NCBI RefSeq assembly: GCF_014873535.1
Contig: NZ_JADBEF010000001.1
Span: 7,812,001 to 7,876,000, forward strand
Reading direction: 5' to 3'
DNA length: 64,000 nucleotides
From: Nonomuraea africana
GTDB lineage: Bacteria > Actinomycetota > Actinomycetes > Streptosporangiales > Streptosporangiaceae
A program made the position numbers and the translations under genes. The notes beneath the pieces are model-generated. The model was not told the DNA's origin, did no database searches, and was given only the letters and a program-made list of their open reading frames with translations. Shown here in pieces: positions 8,353 through 16,175 of the stretch (position 1 is its first letter; every line of letters begins with the position of its first letter).

Positions 8353-9113
8353 GTCGTCAGGATGTCATCCTTTGGGCGCGCGCTTCCCTTCACCCGCTCG
8401 CGCAGGATGGTCTTCAGCACCCGCCACCCGTCCCTGACGGCGTGGAGGTTGCTGACCCCGTGGATGCGGCACCGCTCGTGGCTCGGTACCTCGGTGATGG
8501 CCAGCCCTGCCTGGGCCGCCCTGACGTTCATCAGCGTCTCGATCTCGAAACCGTCGCAGTCGAGCGCCATGGCCTCCAGGTGGCGGGACCAGAAGGCGTT
8601 GTAGCCGTAGCAGAGGTCGGTGTAGCGCGTGCCGTACAACCGGTTGGTGATGAAGGTCAGCGCCCTGTTGCCGAAGGAGCGGGTCGGGCTGATGTCGTCG
8701 GAGCCGCCGCCCTCGACGTAGCGCGAGCCCTTGGCGAAGTCGGCGCCCTCGACCAGCGCCTGGACGAAGAGGCCGATCTCCCGGCCGTCGGTGGAGCCGT
8801 CAGCGTCGATCATGACGATGATGTCGCTCTTGGCGGCGGCGAATCCCTCGGTCAGCGCGTTGCCCTTGCCCCTCCTGCTCTGCGTGACGACGCGCAGGTC
8901 TGGACGGAGGCTGAGAGCGACGGCCACGGTGTCGTCGGTCGAGTTGCCGTCCACCAGGATCACCTCGTCGATCCAGGCGGGCAGGGTCGCGAAGACGTGT
9001 GGCAGATTGTCGGCTTCGTTCAGTGCGGGGACCACCACACTGACCGTGGCGGAGAACGGGCCTTTGTTCATGTCCCCCAAGGTCCGCTTGAGCGCCTGCA
9101 TTTCGCTTGACAT
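8268..9113 (-). CDS. Family 2 glycosyltransferase
   Basis: About 281 residues. The GT-A core is clear: VSVVVPALNEADNLPHV, VILVDGNSTDDT, then KGNALTEGFAAA and the metal-binding MIDADGSTDG (DxD type). The length and order resemble dolichyl-phosphate-mannose-synthase-like polyprenyl-phosphate glycosyltransferases, without obvious C-terminal membrane helices. The start is uncertain: ATGs at 9152, 9113, 9101 and 9071 are in frame and none has an ideal ribosome site. 9113 is chosen because AGAGG lies just before it. The 3' end overlaps the reductase gene by 85 bases on the same strand, suggesting one transcript. Confidence 0.8.
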   Translation of the reverse strand: MSSEMQALKRTLGDMNKGPFSATVSVVVPALNEADNLPHVFATLPAWIDEVILVDGNSTDDTVAVALSLRPDLRVVTQSRRGKGNALTEGFAAAKSDIIVMIDADGSTDGREIGLFVQALVEGADFAKGSRYVEGGGSDDISPTRSFGNRALTFITNRLYGTRYTDLCYGYNAFWSRHLEAMALDCDGFEIETLMNVRAAQAGLAITEVPSHERCRIHGVSNLHAVRDGWRVLKTILRERVKGSARPKDDILTTCATSSSGQGRSAGRSAVASSGAGTMSS

Positions 9114-9262
9114 CCTCTTGCAAGCGGTGCGGATCTTCCGCATTGCGGGCATTTGTGGACAGCGTTGGAGCTCCACCTGACCTGCGGTATCAGGTTTTGG
9201 GCGGGCGGCAGGTGATGATCCCCTTGCTTGCTCTTGACAAGAGCTCCGAAAAATGGTTGGAA

Positions 9263-9772
9263 TCAGCCCTTCGCGATCCTGGCCGCGACGTCGGCGGCGG
9301 GCTCGCGGGTGGTGTCGATGATCTCGGCGGTGTCGTGGAGCCAGGAGAGCGCCTCGCGGTAGCGGGGGATGTGCCGCAGCCGCCACTCCCTGGCGCCCGC
9401 CTCGACCTCGTCCGTCTCGATCCTGCGCACGTGCTCGTCGTGCTCCACGTCCAGGACGTAGTGGCGGATGTCGACGCCTCTGGTCCTGATCGCGGTGAAG
9501 ATCTCGTCGTAGTAGTCCTGACGCAGCAGCGTCATCGCGATGACCAGCGGGCCGCCGTAGTGGGCGTGCACCTGCAGGGCGGTCTCGGCGGCCAGCGCCC
9601 GCCAGGCGGGGAGGTCCTGGAAGTCGCCCGCGGGCGCGTCGGGCAGGATGTGCCGCAGGAAGAAGCCGACCATCTCGGGGTCGAAGAAGTGCGCGCCGGG
9701 GAGCAGCCTGACCAGCTCGTTGGCGGTGGTCGTCTTTCCCGCGCCGAAGGGTCCGTTGAGCCAGATGATCAT
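9263..9772 (-). CDS. TmrB-like P-loop ATP-binding protein
   Basis: 169 residues starting MIIWLNGPFGAGKTTTANEL; the Walker A is GPFGAGKT (7-14). The start MIIW-NG-FG-GKT and the following FDPEMVGFFLR and DFQDLPAWRAL segments closely follow the order in Bacillus TmrB, a tunicamycin-resistance protein. TmrB-like proteins are thought to bind nucleotide or tunicamycin; whether this one confers resistance is not shown. The ATG at 9772 gives the canonical N-terminus. The longer open frame upstream is antisense to, or a shadow of, trpD. It lies 11 bases after the trpD stop on the same strand, so co-transcription is likely. Confidence 0.75.
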   Translation of the reverse strand: MIIWLNGPFGAGKTTTANELVRLLPGAHFFDPEMVGFFLRHILPDAPAGDFQDLPAWRALAAETALQVHAHYGGPLVIAMTLLRQDYYDEIFTAIRTRGVDIRHYVLDVEHDEHVRRIETDEVEAGAREWRLRHIPRYREALSWLHDTAEIIDTTREPAADVAARIAKG

Positions 9773-9783
9773 GGTATGCGACC

Positions 9784-10803
9784 CTATACGGCCCGCGTCG
9801 CGGCGGCCCAGCGATCCAGCAAGCCGGTCGCCGCGCCCGAGTCGATCGCCGTGAGAGCGCGCTCGTAGGCCGCGCCGAGACCCGCGACGCCGTCCCCGCT
9901 CGCGGCGGCCAGCGCGGCGGCGGCGTTCAGGCAGACGATGTCGCGCACCGGGCCCTTCGCCCCGCCGAGCACCGCCTTCGCCACACCGGCGTTGTGCGCC
10001 GCGTCGCCGCCCCTGAGGTCGTCGATGACGGCCCTGGGGATTCCCAGCGTCGCGGGGTCGAAGCGGGCCGAGGTCACGCGTCCGTCGCGGACCTCCCAGA
10101 TCGTGGACGGGCCCGTCGTGGTGAGCTCGTCCAGCCCGTCGTCGCCCCTGAACACCAGCGACGTGCACCCCCGCGCGGCCAGCACACCGGCGATCACCGG
10201 CGCCATCCGCGCGTGGAACACCCCGACCGCCTGCGCCCTCGGCCTGGCCGGGTTGACCAGCGGCCCGAGGAAGTTGAAGACGGTCGGCGTCCCGAGCTCC
10301 CTCCTGGGCCCCGCGGTGTGCCGGAAAGCGGGGTGGTAGTGCGGCGCGAACAGGAAGGCGATCCCCACCTCGTCCGCGACGCGCGCGGCCCGCGCGGGCG
10401 GCAGGTCGATCGCCACGCCGAGCGCCTCCAGCACGTCCGCGGCACCGGAGGAGGACGTCGCGGCCCTGCCGCCGTGCTTGACGACTCTGGCACCGGCCGC
10501 CGCCGCGACGATCGCGGCCATCGTGGAGATGTTCACCGTGTGCGCCTGGTCGCCCCCCGTTCCCACGAGATCGACGGCGTCACCCCGCACGCCGACCGGG
10601 GTCGCCCCGTCGAGCAGCGCGTCGGCGAGCCCCGACACCTCGGCGACGCTCTCGCCCTTGGCGCGCAGGGCCACCGCGAACCCGGCGATCTGGGCGTCGG
10701 TCGCCGCGCCCGCCATGATCTGCCGCATCGCCCACGCGGTCTGCTCCGCGCGCAGCGATCCGCCGTCGAGCAGGGTGCCGAGAAGTGCGGACCAGGTCGT
10801 CAT
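9784..10803 (-). CDS. trpD: Anthranilate phosphoribosyltransferase
   Basis: 339 residues, the usual length. It transfers phosphoribose from PRPP to anthranilate in tryptophan synthesis. PRPP/anthranilate-binding motifs are present: DLVGTGGDQAHTVNIST, KHGGRAATSSSGAADVLEALGV, FLFAPHYHPAF and the GPLVNPARP loop. The ATG at 10803 gives the standard start MTTWSALLGTLLDGG; GGAG lies 9 bases upstream. It stands alone, without other trp genes, and is preceded by a leader peptide and attenuator-like segments described separately. Confidence 0.93.
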   Translation of the reverse strand: MTTWSALLGTLLDGGSLRAEQTAWAMRQIMAGAATDAQIAGFAVALRAKGESVAEVSGLADALLDGATPVGVRGDAVDLVGTGGDQAHTVNISTMAAIVAAAAGARVVKHGGRAATSSSGAADVLEALGVAIDLPPARAARVADEVGIAFLFAPHYHPAFRHTAGPRRELGTPTVFNFLGPLVNPARPRAQAVGVFHARMAPVIAGVLAARGCTSLVFRGDDGLDELTTTGPSTIWEVRDGRVTSARFDPATLGIPRAVIDDLRGGDAAHNAGVAKAVLGGAKGPVRDIVCLNAAAALAAASGDGVAGLGAAYERALTAIDSGAATGLLDRWAAATRAV

Positions 10804-10846
10804 GTGCTGTCTCCAGTCGTGGTTTCGACAAGGAGACCGAGCAGCC

Positions 10847-10922
10847 GACCGCCTCGCCGAGGCGGTCATCGGATGTCGCGACGTGCCGCCTAGGAGGCGG
10901 GCCACCAGAAATTCGCGATCAT
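10847..10922 (-). promoter_or_regulatory. Tryptophan attenuator upstream of trpD
   Basis: In the trpD transcript four segments follow the Trp codons: 1 CCGCCT (10895-10900), 2 AGGCGG (10886-10891), 3 GACCGCCT (10860-10867) and 4 AGGCGGTC (10847-10854). Segments 1:2, 2:3 and 3:4 are mutually complementary, so a ribosome stalled at the two Trp codons would mask segment 1, free 2 to pair with 3 and prevent the 3:4 hairpin. This is the classic attenuation layout. The 3:4 hairpin has an 8-bp stem and a 5-base loop; no strong U-run follows, as is common in actinobacteria. Confidence 0.75.
10890..10922 (-). CDS. trpL: trp leader peptide (10 aa, tandem Trp codons)
   Basis: Reading the minus strand, ATG at 10922 opens MIANFWWPAS and a TAG at 10890-10892. 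Two adjacent TGG codons in a ten-codon frame just before attenuator-like hairpins are the hallmark of a Trp-sensing leader. No ribosome site precedes the ATG. A TAGCAT hexamer 8 bases upstream could be a -10 box, making the transcript leaderless (inference). The larger open frame through the same bases, in phase with trpD, has no coding character. Confidence 0.75.
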   Translation of the reverse strand: MIANFWWPAS

Positions 10923-10941
10923 GACGTGACATGCTACCAAC

Positions 10942-11067
10942 ATGTCGGTGCTCTCTCCCCTCATGGGCACGGTGGTCAGCGTCGAGGTCGCCGAGGGCGA
11001 CCTGGTACGGCAGGGCGCTCCGATCGCCATCGTCGAGTCCATGAATGGCGGCGGCGGAGGACCCTGA
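10942..11067 (+). pseudogene. Truncated biotinyl/lipoyl-domain fragment
   Basis: A 41-codon frame reads MSVLSPLMGTVVSVEVAEGD and continues LVRQGAPIAIVESM, then NGGGGGP and a stop. The first 34 residues follow the start of biotin carboxyl carrier domains (GTVV-V-V--GD-V--G--IAI-E-MKM). The sequence breaks at the methionine before the biotinylated lysine, which is missing. It cannot carry biotin, so it is probably the 5' remnant of a carboxylase subunit. It faces the trp leader, with 19 bases between the two start codons. Confidence 0.5.
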
Positions 11068-11090
11068 CGCGCTGTCCTGAGGGATGGATC

Positions 11091-11834
11091 ATGGAGCTGA
11101 GACGCATCTTCGACGAGGACGCCGCCCGCTACGACAGGGCCAGGCCCGGCTACCCCGCCGAGCTGTTCTCCCGCATCCCCCGTGGCTCGCGGGTGCTGGA
11201 GATCGGCTGCGGCACCGGCCAGGCGACCAGGGGCCTGCTGTCCGTGGGCTGCCGGGTGACCGCCGTCGAGCTCGGGCCGTCGCTGGCGGCCATGGCGCGG
11301 CTCCGCGTGCCGTCCGCGGAGATCGTCACCGCCGATTTCGAGATGTGGCCGCTGCCCGCCGAGCCGTACGACGTGGTGTTCGCGGCCACGTCCTTCCACT
11401 GGCTGGACCCTGAGGTCCGGGTGGCCAAGGCGCGCGCCGCGCTCCGGCCGGGCGGCCTGCTGGCCACCGTCGCCACCCACCACGTGGAGGGCGGGACCTC
11501 GGCCTTCTTCGCCGAGCTCCAGGAGTGCTACGAACGCTTCGACCCCGCCACGCCGCCGGGCCTCCGCCTGCGACCGGGCTCCTCGATCCCGCATGATCCC
11601 GAGCCGCTGCCCGGCTTCGACCCGCCCGCCTTCGAGCGCTGGGAGTGGGAGGTCACCTACACCACCGCGTCCTACCTCGACCTGCTGTCGACCTACTCGG
11701 GCACCCGCGCCCTCCCCGCCCGCGCGGCCCTGCTCGACTGCGTGGGCTCGCTCATCGAGACGAGGTACGGCGGGCAGATCACCAAGCGCTACCTCACCGA
11801 ACTCCGCACCGCCACGAGGAGTGCGGTTCGATGA
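11091..11834 (+). CDS. Class I SAM-dependent methyltransferase
   Basis: 247 residues. Motif I is VLEIGCGTGQATRGL (about 35-49), followed by acidic TAVELG (motif II), VVFAATSFHWLDP (motif IV) and ALRPGGLLATV (motif V), the standard order of small-molecule methyltransferases of the UbiE/YcgJ group. The ATG at 11091 has GAGGGA 6 bases upstream. Substrate unknown. It lies 110 bases before fxsA on the same strand, but a small hairpin with a T-run separates them, so membership in the fxs locus is uncertain. Confidence 0.85.
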   Translation: MELRRIFDEDAARYDRARPGYPAELFSRIPRGSRVLEIGCGTGQATRGLLSVGCRVTAVELGPSLAAMARLRVPSAEIVTADFEMWPLPAEPYDVVFAATSFHWLDPEVRVAKARAALRPGGLLATVATHHVEGGTSAFFAELQECYERFDPATPPGLRLRPGSSIPHDPEPLPGFDPPAFERWEWEVTYTTASYLDLLSTYSGTRALPARAALLDCVGSLIETRYGGQITKRYLTELRTATRSAVR

Positions 11835-11910
11835 CTGTGTTTGCGGACGGGACTTTTGCCTCGGGCGACGAGATTCCGCGGCCGTGGCCAGGATTAGACT
11901 CCCCTTGAAA

Positions 11911-11927
11911 TCCCCTCGGGGTTTTTT
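11911..11927 (+). terminator. Short hairpin with T-run before fxsA
   Basis: TCCCCTCGGGG (11911-11921) folds as CCC/GGG around a CTCG tetraloop and is followed at once by six Ts (11922-11927). The stem is short, so this may be only a weak terminator of the methyltransferase transcript or a part of the fxsA leader. Confidence 0.35.
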
Positions 11928-11944
11928 CGAGCGATGGATCAGAC

Positions 11945-12100
11945 ATGGACAAAGAGGCCACAGCGGTGATCTCGGGCGTCGTGGATGTGCGTGACGTCCC
12001 GTTGAGCAGTCTGTGTGAGAAAGAGCTGGCGAGCGTCGTCCGCCGTGTGGTCCCGGACGCCCCGAGCATTTCCGTGGCGGCGTTCAACTCCTCCATCTGA
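11945..12100 (+). CDS. fxsA: FxSxx-COOH system precursor peptide FxsA
   Basis: 51 residues ending F47-N48-S49-S50-I51, exactly the FxSxx-COOH pattern that names the family. The leader part (VVDVRDVPLSSL, then a basic helix ASVVRRVVPDAP) has the usual look of these precursors. It is the substrate of the radical SAM maturase encoded 23 bases downstream, which in this family is thought to crosslink the Phe ring to a nearby residue to form a cyclophane. The gene is below the usual length cut-off of gene callers. No strong ribosome site is visible before the ATG. Product bioactivity is unknown. Confidence 0.9.
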   Translation: MDKEATAVISGVVDVRDVPLSSLCEKELASVVRRVVPDAPSISVAAFNSSI

Positions 12101-12123
12101 CCGAGGCCGAGGGGAGGACGGCG

Positions 12124-14325
12124 ATGGTGCCGTTCCGCCAGTTCGTTCTCAAGGTGCACAGCAGGTGCGACCTGGCCTGCGATCACTGCTACGTCTACGA
12201 GCACGCCGACCAGAGCTGGCGACGACGGCCCAAGGTGATGTCACAGGAGACGATCGCCTGGAGCGCGTTGCGCATCGCCGAGCACGTCAAGAGCCACGGT
12301 CTCGACCAGGTCGCCGTCGTGCTCCACGGGGGCGAGCCGCTGCTGGCGGGGCCGGGCAGGCTGCTGGCGATCGCCGAGGCGCTGGAGTCGGCGCTGACCG
12401 GGTTGTGCCGCCTCGACCTGCGCCTGCACACCAACGGCCTGCTCCTCGACGACCACTTCCTCGAGGTGTTCGAGGAGAAAGGCGTCAAGGTGGGCGTCTC
12501 GCTCGACGGCGACAGGGCCGCCCACGACCGGCATCGGCGCTACGCCGACGGCCGGGGCAGCCACGCCCGGGTCCTGGCGAGCCTGGCCAGGCTGCGTGCC
12601 AGGCCGCACCTCTACGCGGGACTGCTGTGCACGGTCGACGTGGCCGGCGACCCGATCGCCGTCTACGAGGCGCTGGCCGAGCAGGAGCCGCCGCGGGTCG
12701 ACTTCCTGCTCCCGCACGCCACGTGGGAGGAGCCGCCCCCGACCGGCGCGGGCGACTGGCTGACCGCGGTCTTCGACAGGTGGGTGGCCGACGGCAGGCC
12801 GATGGCGGTGCGGCTGTTCGACTCCATCGAGTCCACGTCGCGGGGCGGGCCCAGCTTCACCGAGGCGCTCGGCCTGGAGCCGAGCGACCTGGTCGTCATC
12901 GAGACCGACGGGGCCTACGAGCAGGTCGACTCGCTGAAGTCGGCCTACGACGGGGCGCCGGAGACCGGGCTCGACGTCTTCCGCCACACGCTGGACGACG
13001 TCGCCGCGCATCCGGGGATCCGGGCCAGGCAGCGCGGGCTCGACGGGCTGGCGGAGACCTGCAGGCGCTGTCCCGTGGTCGACAGCTGCGGCGGGGGGCT
13101 CTACCCGCATCGCTACCGGGCGGGCGGTTTCGACAATCCGAGCGTCTACTGCGCGGACCTGCTCCAGCTGATCACGCACGTGCGGGGGCGGCTGCGCCGT
13201 ACGCACGAGCTGACCTCGGCGCAGCTCGGTGAGCTGGCCGCGGGCCACGGCGGGGCGGCGGCGGTCGGGGCGCTGGCGGCCGGTCAGGCCAGCCTGCGCA
13301 GGGTGGCGCTGACCGCGGCGGCCGCGCGCGGGCCCGCGTGGGAGCTGCTGACCCGGATCGACGCCGAGCGTCCCGAGGCGCTGGCCGCCGTGCTCGCCCA
13401 CCCGTACGTGCGCGCGTGGGCCGTCCGGCGGCTGGCCGGTACGGCGGGCGAGGCCCACCTCGGCAACATCGCCGCCGCGGCGGCGATCAGGGCGGGCGTC
13501 ACGGCCACGGTCGAGGTCGAGGTGCGCGAAGGCGTCGCCTGCCTGCCGGGTCTCGGCGTGATGCCCACCGAGCGCACCACGATCAGCACGGCCGACGCGT
13601 GGGAGCCGGTGCGGCGGCTGACGGCGGGCGGGCTGTCGGTGGTCCTGGAGGATACCGATCCCTACCGCGACTGCCACCAGTGGACTCCCGCCCCCCGCCT
13701 GACCTCCGAGCAGGCGCTGGCGTGGCAGGAGCTGTTCGCCGGGGCCGTCGAGGTGATCGGGCGGGAGCATCCCGCCTACCTGCCGGCCATGGCCGAGGGG
13801 CTGACCACGCTGACGCCGCTCAGCCCGCCGGCGCACGGCCGCGACACCAGCTCGGCGGCGAGAGAGGCGTTCGGCGCGATCGCCGCCACCCTGCCCGCCG
13901 ACGCCGAGACGCTGGCGCTGCTGCTCATGCACGAGTTCCAGCACGTGAAGCTGGGCGGGGTGCTCGACCTGTTCGACCTGTTCGACGCCTGCGACACCCG
14001 GCTGTTCTACGCCCCGTGGCGGGAGGATCCGCGCCCGCTGGAGGGTCTGTTCCAGGGCGCCTACGCGCACCTGGCGGTCACCGACTTCTGGCGGGCGCGC
14101 CGAGACCCGAAGGGGCGGGAGCGGTTCGCCCGGTGGCGCGACGACACCGCGCAGGCGATCGAGACCCTGCTCGGCTCAGGAACGCTGACCCCGCTCGGCG
14201 AGCGCTTCGTGCGGGGGATGCGTGAGAGCGCCGCGCCCTGGCTGGCGGAGGCGGTGCCGGCCGAGGCCCGGCGGGCGGCGCAGGAGGAGCGGGCACGGCA
14301 CCGCGCCAGGTTCGACCGGACATGA
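12124..14325 (+). CDS. fxsB: FxsB-family radical SAM/SPASM peptide maturase with HExxH extension (FxsBH type)
   Basis: 733 residues. The radical SAM site is C15-DLA-C19-DH-C22 with the family-typical YVYEH after it; HGGEPLL is the GGE motif. A SPASM domain follows with cysteines at 313, 316 and 322 (CRRCPVVDSC) and near 343. The C-terminal third (about 380-733) is a second domain with H603-E-F-Q-H607, as in the HExxH peptide hydroxylase-like extension known as FxsBH. The name used for that form in databases calls the extension inactivated, yet HExxH itself is intact here. It modifies FxsA. Stop overlaps the next ATG by 4 bases. Confidence 0.93.
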   Translation: MVPFRQFVLKVHSRCDLACDHCYVYEHADQSWRRRPKVMSQETIAWSALRIAEHVKSHGLDQVAVVLHGGEPLLAGPGRLLAIAEALESALTGLCRLDLRLHTNGLLLDDHFLEVFEEKGVKVGVSLDGDRAAHDRHRRYADGRGSHARVLASLARLRARPHLYAGLLCTVDVAGDPIAVYEALAEQEPPRVDFLLPHATWEEPPPTGAGDWLTAVFDRWVADGRPMAVRLFDSIESTSRGGPSFTEALGLEPSDLVVIETDGAYEQVDSLKSAYDGAPETGLDVFRHTLDDVAAHPGIRARQRGLDGLAETCRRCPVVDSCGGGLYPHRYRAGGFDNPSVYCADLLQLITHVRGRLRRTHELTSAQLGELAAGHGGAAAVGALAAGQASLRRVALTAAAARGPAWELLTRIDAERPEALAAVLAHPYVRAWAVRRLAGTAGEAHLGNIAAAAAIRAGVTATVEVEVREGVACLPGLGVMPTERTTISTADAWEPVRRLTAGGLSVVLEDTDPYRDCHQWTPAPRLTSEQALAWQELFAGAVEVIGREHPAYLPAMAEGLTTLTPLSPPAHGRDTSSAAREAFGAIAATLPADAETLALLLMHEFQHVKLGGVLDLFDLFDACDTRLFYAPWREDPRPLEGLFQGAYAHLAVTDFWRARRDPKGRERFARWRDDTAQAIETLLGSGTLTPLGERFVRGMRESAAPWLAEAVPAEARRAAQEERARHRARFDRT

Positions 14326-15074
14326 CCCGCGACGGCCTGGCGGCGCAGCTGCGGCGGCTCGGCGTCGCGGCGGGTCAGGTCCTGCTCGTCCACAGCGCGC
14401 TGAGCAGGATCGGCGGAAGCGAGCCCGCGACCGTGGTCGGCGCGCTGCGCGACGTGCTCGGCGAGGAGGGCACGCTCGTGGTGCCCACCCAGACGGCGGC
14501 CAACTCCGACACCTCGCGCGAGCACCTGAACCGCATCGCCGGTCTTACGGAGCCCGAGATCGCCGCCTTCCGCGCGGCGATGCCCCCCTTCGACCCCGCC
14601 GCCACCCCCTCCGTCGGCATGGGACGGATCGCCGAGCAGGTCAGGACCACGGAGGGCGCCGTGCGCAGCGCCCACCCGCAGACCTCCTTCGCCGCGCTCG
14701 GCCCGATGGCGGCCAAGTTGATGGACGGCCACGCCATGGACTGCCACCTCGGGGAGAGCTCGCCGCTGGCCAGGCTCTACGAGGCCGACGCGTGGATCCT
14801 GCTGATGGGCGTCGGCTACTCCTCCTGTACGGCGCTGCACCTGGCCGAGTACCGCCTGCCCGACCCGCCGCTCAGGACCTACCGCTGCGTCGTGGAAGGG
14901 GGATGGTGGGAGTACGAGGACGTCGACCTGCGGGACACCCACCTCCCGCGACTCGGCGCCGATCTCGACAAAACGGATATTTCGCGAAAGGGGCGTATTG
15001 GGCGGGCGAAAAGTCGCCTGTTGCCTCTTGCGCCCGCGGTCGATTTCGCGGTGAATTGGCTTGCTGTGAAATAG
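14322..15074 (+). CDS. AAC(3)-family N-acyltransferase in the fxs locus
   Basis: 250 residues with the aminoglycoside 3-N-acetyltransferase fold motifs in order: VLLVHSALSRIGG, GTLVVPTQT, the MGRIAEQVR segment, SAHPQTSFAALGP and ARLYEADAWILLMGVGYSSCTALHLAE. The ATG overlaps the fxsB stop (ATGA), so it is translated with the maturase. Position inside the fxs operon suggests it acylates the peptide or a partner rather than serving as a drug-resistance enzyme (inference). Size and motifs are normal for the family. Confidence 0.85.
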   Translation: MTRDGLAAQLRRLGVAAGQVLLVHSALSRIGGSEPATVVGALRDVLGEEGTLVVPTQTAANSDTSREHLNRIAGLTEPEIAAFRAAMPPFDPAATPSVGMGRIAEQVRTTEGAVRSAHPQTSFAALGPMAAKLMDGHAMDCHLGESSPLARLYEADAWILLMGVGYSSCTALHLAEYRLPDPPLRTYRCVVEGGWWEYEDVDLRDTHLPRLGADLDKTDISRKGRIGRAKSRLLPLAPAVDFAVNWLAVK

Positions 15075-15101
15075 AGTTGAATCACCCAGAAAGGAGGCGG
15101 G

Positions 15102-16175
15102 TTGCCCGAATCCCCGTACTTCTTTCTGAGTTACAAGCGCAACGACGTGAGCGACCTCTGGGTCGCGCGCTTTTTCAAACATCTGTCCGATGACGTGCGG
15201 GTCGTGGCCAATGCCGAACAGCCCGGTTTCATGGACAAGCAGGTGCCCGCAGGTGGCAGCTGGCCCGCGCACGTGTCGCAGGCGCTCTCCTCGTGCAGGG
15301 TGTTCGTACCGGTCTACTCGATGGGCTATTTCGACAGCGAGCACTGCGGCAAGGAATGGGGCGCCTTCAGCAGGCGCTGCGGGCCGGGGTCCGAGGCCAT
15401 CCTGCCCGTCCTGTGGGCGCCGCTCTACGACACGCCGGTGCCCGAGTGCGCGGGCATCCTCAACTACGAGCACGCCGCCTTCGGGCGCGAGTACGTCACG
15501 GGCGGCATCTACGGGATCATGAAGCTGCGCCGGTTCAGGGAGGCGTACAAGGAGGGCGTCTGGTGGCTGGCCCGCAGGATCATCGAGGTGGGCCGGACGG
15601 TCGACGTTCCCTACCAGGCCATCCCCGACTACCGCGACCAGCCCAACGCCTTCGCCACGGCCGAGCCGCGCAGGCCGTACCACATCACTGTGGTCGCGCC
15701 GCGGGCCGGAGCGCTCCCGGAGGGGAGGCAGGCGGCCTACTACGGGCACACGCCGCTCGACTGGAACCCGTTCGCCGGGCCGGTCACGCTCGCGGACGCG
15801 GTGGCCGAGGTCGTCAGGCAGCAGGGGCTGCGCCCGGTGGTCGGCACGCTCGACCAGCACAACGGTGAATCGGGCGTGGTCCTGCTCGACCCGTGGGCGC
15901 TGGCCGACAAGGGAATCCGCGACGCGGTGTCGGGGCTGCGGGCGCCCGTGCTGGTGCCGTGGCACGAGGGCGACGGCCAGAGCGCGGCCGAGCGGGAGCG
16001 GCTGGAGGCGACGGTGCGCGAGACGGTCGAGGCCAGGCCGATCTCCGACCTGGGCCCGGTCGCCGAGCTGATCAGGCAGGCGGAGTGGCGGCGCCTGCGC
16101 GGCGCCCCGGAGTACCCGCCGCCGGGTCCTTCGAGCGAGAAGCCGAGGTTGAGCGGCCCCGAGGAGTGGTCATGA
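15102..16175 (+). CDS. fxsC: TIR-like protein FxsC
   Basis: 357 residues from a TTG at 15102 with AAGGAGG 4 bases upstream. The N-terminal half (about 5-150) looks like a TIR domain: YFFLSYKRND at the first strand, RVFVPVYSMGYFDSEHCGKEW and the AILPVLWAP strand. The C-terminal half includes NPFAGPVTLADAVAEV and ends polar. FxsC is one of the four defining members of FxSxx-COOH loci; TIR domains act in signalling or NAD cleavage, but its role is unknown. Stop overlaps the fxsT ATG by 4 bases. Confidence 0.88.
   Translation: MPESPYFFLSYKRNDVSDLWVARFFKHLSDDVRVVANAEQPGFMDKQVPAGGSWPAHVSQALSSCRVFVPVYSMGYFDSEHCGKEWGAFSRRCGPGSEAILPVLWAPLYDTPVPECAGILNYEHAAFGREYVTGGIYGIMKLRRFREAYKEGVWWLARRIIEVGRTVDVPYQAIPDYRDQPNAFATAEPRRPYHITVVAPRAGALPEGRQAAYYGHTPLDWNPFAGPVTLADAVAEVVRQQGLRPVVGTLDQHNGESGVVLLDPWALADKGIRDAVSGLRAPVLVPWHEGDGQSAAERERLEATVRETVEARPISDLGPVAELIRQAEWRRLRGAPEYPPPGPSSEKPRLSGPEEWS

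Noticed and set aside
12241..14070. 609-residue open frame antisense to fxsB
   Set aside because: Shadow of the radical SAM gene; no start context or motif.
14322..15074. Calling the AAC(3)-family gene an aminoglycoside-resistance determinant
   Set aside because: It is translationally coupled within the fxs operon, so a peptide-tailoring role is more likely; family membership alone does not show resistance.
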